14,483 nt of DNA, from assembly GCA_003488445.1 (NCBI GenBank), contig DNLO01000166.1:1-14483 (forward strand). The letters are read 5' to 3'. Each line of letters begins with the position of its first letter. Positions within the stretch are counted from its first letter, which is position 1. The position numbers and the translations under genes were made by a program. Below the pieces are notes generated by a model, which did not search any database, was not told the DNA's origin, and was given only the letters and a program-made list of their open reading frames with translations. The DNA is from Lachnospiraceae bacterium. GTDB lineage: Bacteria; Bacillota; Clostridia; Lachnospirales; Lachnospiraceae. This document shows positions 14,432 through 14,483 of this stretch, piece after piece.

Positions 14432-14447
14432 ATTTGGGGATCCACTG

Positions 14448-14483
14448 CTATCGGCCCGCGTCAGCCGGCGATAGTTTTTGTTG
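14448..14483 (+). terminator. Intrinsic terminator after the recombinase gene
   Basis: CTATCG (14448-14453) pairs with CGATAG (14469-14474), extended by CC/GG across a one-base bulge, and is followed by TTTTTGTTG to the window end. This closes the kinase-like/recombinase transcript. The T-tract may continue past the edge. Confidence 0.85.

Noticed and set aside
299..14443. Frequent GGATCC sites across the window
   Set aside because: Probably a by-product of common GAT, ATC and GGA codons; I could not do the statistics needed to show real enrichment.

Overview
The window reads as core chromosome of a Gram-positive member of the Clostridia, most likely Lachnospiraceae. The evidence is the strong GGAGG-type ribosome sites, tight gene overlaps, frequent ATA and AGA/AGG codons, roughly balanced base composition, an unusually long PBP2 of a kind I associate with Lachnospiraceae, and a HlyD-like/yggS/sepF gene order. 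All 15 genes lie on the + strand. No rRNA, tRNA, CRISPR array, phage genes or insertion sequence is visible, and no gene-free stretch reaches 300 bases.

Region 1 (1-6831) is a cell-elongation and peptidoglycan operon: mreC (5' end off the window), mreD, mrdA (PBP2), rodA, a methylglyoxal synthase homologue (mgsA) with changed active-site residues, and a lipoprotein-type D-Ala-D-Ala carboxypeptidase. MreC/MreD position the RodA glycosyltransferase and its PBP2 transpeptidase partner; the carboxypeptidase trims the product.

Region 2 (6832-7365) is a self-contained unit: a near-consensus promoter, a 139-residue P-loop protein of unknown function, and a clean intrinsic terminator.

Region 3 (7372-10050) holds a membrane-anchored HlyD-like protein, yggS (PLP homeostasis) and sepF (FtsZ-ring anchor), then a terminator. 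A strong promoter for sepF, with palindromes and an AT-rich upstream stretch, lies inside the yggS coding sequence.

Region 4 (10079-12685) is aroB, lspA and an RluD-type pseudouridine synthase, coupled by short overlaps. Together regions 3 and 4 resemble the ylmE-sepF-...-lspA-ylyB neighbourhood of Bacillus, but without ylmG, ylmH, divIVA or ileS and with aroB in their place.

Region 5 (12665-14483) has a promoter, a cytidylate-kinase-like protein, a complete tyrosine recombinase, a REP-like GGGGACGG hairpin and a terminator at the window edge.

I did not find an obviously new multi-gene system. The points most worth checking are the promoter and palindromes inside yggS, the altered MgsA active site, the HlyD-like gene that starts six bases after a terminator with no visible ribosome site, and the large PBP2 insert.
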